Shown in pieces: positions 6,385 through 7,073 of a stretch of 7,073 nt of DNA. The notes beneath the pieces were generated by a model. That model was not told where the DNA came from. It made no database searches and worked only from the letters and a program-made list of their open reading frames with translations. The position numbers and the translations under genes are program-made. Origin of the DNA: Actinomycetota bacterium (GTDB lineage: Bacteria; Actinomycetota; Thermoleophilia; Gaiellales; Gaiellaceae); assembly GCA_013696185.1 (NCBI GenBank), contig JACCZA010000309.1, positions 1 to 7,073 of the forward strand. Reading direction: 5' to 3'. Position 1 is the first letter of the stretch, and the number at the start of each line of letters is the position of its first letter.

Positions 6385-6415
6385 GCCCTCCAGAGGGGCC
6401 TCGACGCGCCGAGGC
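6385..6415. terminator. Two adjoining GC-rich hairpins near the end of the 93-codon gene
   Basis: A hairpin with arms GCCTCG (6398-6403) and CGAGGC (6410-6415) and a 6-nt loop directly follows, and slightly overlaps, a second small stem of GCCC with GGGC (6385-6399). Both lie within about 50 bp downstream of the 93-codon minus-strand gene. They lack a U tract. GC-rich U-less hairpins can act as terminators in actinobacteria, but stems this short occur by chance in DNA of this composition. Confidence 0.3.
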
Positions 6416-6436
6416 GTGACCGCCCGCCGGCCTCCC

Positions 6437-6718
6437 TCAGCCGAGCGCAGCGGCGCCCGGGCCACGCGTGACCCACTCGCCGAGCTCGAACCAGCGCGTG
6501 TGCCGCAGGGCGGCGGCAACCTTCGGGTCGGTGTGCGGCGCGTGGAAGACGTTGTGCTCGAGGTCGCAGCAGATCGCGACGGCCGCGAGCGGCACGTCCG
6601 GCAGGTCGACGAGCGCGTCCGCCGGTAGGCGCGCCTCCGCAACGGTGTAGTGCTTGAACTGCAGGTCGGGCGCGACCTCCATCAGCGCCGGCCAATCGGG
6701 ACACGTGCGCGAGGTCAT
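6437..6718 (-). CDS. Conserved-looking small protein of unknown function with Cys/His/Asp-rich core
   Basis: This 93-residue soluble protein has no function I can name; its composition and pattern look like a real conserved actinobacterial hypothetical. It starts MTSRTCPDWPALMEVAPDLQ, continues with FKHYTVAEARLPADALVDL and has a compact core ICCDLEHNVFHAPHTDP (49-65) holding C50, C51, D52, E54, H55, H59, H62 and D64, a possible metal site. The tail includes LRHTRWFELGEWV. No signal peptide or membrane segment is visible. I chose the ATG at 6718 because it overlaps the upstream gene's stop codon as ATGA and has GAGG about 5 nt upstream; the frame is open to 6763, inside the ABC gene. Translational coupling suggests a role linked to that transporter, but this is inference. 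Confidence 0.8.
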   Translation of the reverse strand: MTSRTCPDWPALMEVAPDLQFKHYTVAEARLPADALVDLPDVPLAAVAICCDLEHNVFHAPHTDPKVAAALRHTRWFELGEWVTRGPGAAALG

Positions 6719-7073
6719 CGGCCCCTCGATTCGGCGGGAGCCGCGATCTCCTGCCTCGACCACACACCGTCGAGCCTGAGCACACCGCGCTCTTCGCCCT
6801 CCGGGTACACGACGAACGACGCAGCGTCGTCGAGCTGGTGCAGGAGACGCCCGTCCGCGGCGGCGAGGCCGAGGCGGAGCGAGAAGCGACCGTCCGAGAG
6901 TTGCGGCTGCTCGACGTCGAAGCGCAGCGCGACGCTGCCCGCGCCCGAGGGCCAGCCGAGCTCGTCGAGCGCCTGCACGCCGGTCGCGAGCAGCACGCCG
7001 CCCTCGCCGCGCAGCTCGTACTGCAGGCGCGGCGGCGGCAGCGCTCGGTGCGCGGTGACCCGCAGGGCGAGGG
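6715..7073 (-). CDS. C-terminal part of polysaccharide-export ABC transporter ATPase, Wzt-like (partial)
   Basis: The frame is open from the right edge and ends at a TGA at 6715. About 119 residues are visible, from LALRVTAHRALPPPRLQYELRG to AAPAESRGR. The pattern is that of the beta-sandwich cargo-binding domain at the C-terminus of Wzt/TagH-type ATPases: paired strands with VALRFDVEQPQLSDGRFSLRLGLAAADGRLLHQLDDAASFVVYPEGEERGVLRLDGVWS, where a G(R/T)(Y/F)xLxLGL strand and a final FxVYP strand before a VWS-like end are typical. In such proteins this domain recognises the modified end of a lipid-linked glycan before export. The Walker motifs of the ATPase domain would lie to the right of the window and cannot be checked. 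A GTG at 6996 gives an internal start, but the frame upstream keeps the domain pattern, so the gene is longer. It overlaps the downstream 93-codon gene by ATGA. Confidence 0.72.
   Translation of the reverse strand, partial: LALRVTAHRALPPPRLQYELRGEGGVLLATGVQALDELGWPSGAGSVALRFDVEQPQLSDGRFSLRLGLAAADGRLLHQLDDAASFVVYPEGEERGVLRLDGVWSRQEIAAPAESRGR

Larger units (their letters stand above)
6233..6436. other. Convergent intergenic region with small inverted repeats, no gene found
   Basis: This 204-bp stretch lies between the ends of two convergent genes. I see no tRNA, no convincing small ORF and no mobile-element end. A plus-strand frame from a GTG at 6308 is preceded by a TACGCT -10-like hexamer, but its product is Arg/Ser/Pro-rich and runs antisense into the next gene. 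The right half is rich in inverted repeats, listed separately, which would suit bidirectional termination. The left half is less GC-rich than its surroundings in places (for example GGAATTGGCA near 6241) but shows nothing I can name. Confidence 0.6.

Noticed and set aside
6233..6436. Possible tRNA or small structured RNA gene in the intergenic region
   Set aside because: I looked for a cloverleaf and a TΨC-like arm and found none; only short isolated stems are present.
6308..6628. Plus-strand small ORF with a TACGCT hexamer just upstream
   Set aside because: No -35 element at proper distance, Arg/Ser/Pro-rich product, and most of it is antisense to the 93-codon gene.
1..7073. A defence system, mobile element or CRISPR array
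   Set aside because: No transposase, integrase, Cas gene, spaced direct repeats or nuclease-helicase pairs were seen. The PHP protein matches PolX layout and sits among housekeeping genes, so a defence role has no support here.

Overview
This window is GC-rich chromosomal DNA, with strong G/C bias at third codon positions, frequent GTG/TTG starts and few clear Shine-Dalgarno sites. Those traits plus a coenzyme F420 biosynthesis cluster point to an actinomycete-type bacterium. The gene styles remind me of the deep-branching Thermoleophilia, but that placement is an inference and no RNA marker gene is present to confirm it.

Most of the left two thirds (about 1-4566) is a compact minus-strand run, read from right to left: cofC (4566-3955), cofD (3938-3006), an F420-dependent NADP reductase npdG/fno (2995-2378), cofE (2381-1629), an exported purple-acid-phosphatase-like metallophosphoesterase (1601-681), an ECF-type sigma factor (638-93) and the first codons of a probable anti-sigma or related protein leaving the left edge (88-1). 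Gaps are 4 to 42 bp and npdG/cofE overlap by 4 nt. The first four genes form a coherent unit: CofC and CofD build the phospholactyl-type side chain on FO, CofE adds glutamates, and NpdG uses the finished cofactor to exchange hydride with NADP. FO synthase (FbiC or CofG/CofH) and the FbiB-type dehydro-F420 reductase domain are not in the window.

Divergent from cofC, with only 19 bp between the chosen start codons, is a plus-strand PolX-family gene (4586-6232). It has the family architecture (helix-hairpin-helix N-terminus, polymerase-X-like middle, C-terminal PHP domain). Its polymerase active site is degenerate: all three metal-binding aspartates appear replaced. The PHP metal site looks complete, with nine ligands. 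This is the most striking observation in the window and predicts a nuclease or phosphoesterase that no longer polymerises.

A 204-bp convergent intergenic region (6233-6436) with several small inverted repeats separates polX from a second minus-strand unit entering from the right edge. That unit holds the C-terminal, Wzt-like cargo-binding part of a polysaccharide-export ABC transporter ATPase (7073-6715), overlapping by ATGA a 93-codon gene of unknown function (6718-6437) with a Cys/His/Asp-rich core. No CRISPR array, tRNA, rRNA, insertion sequence or prophage gene was seen.
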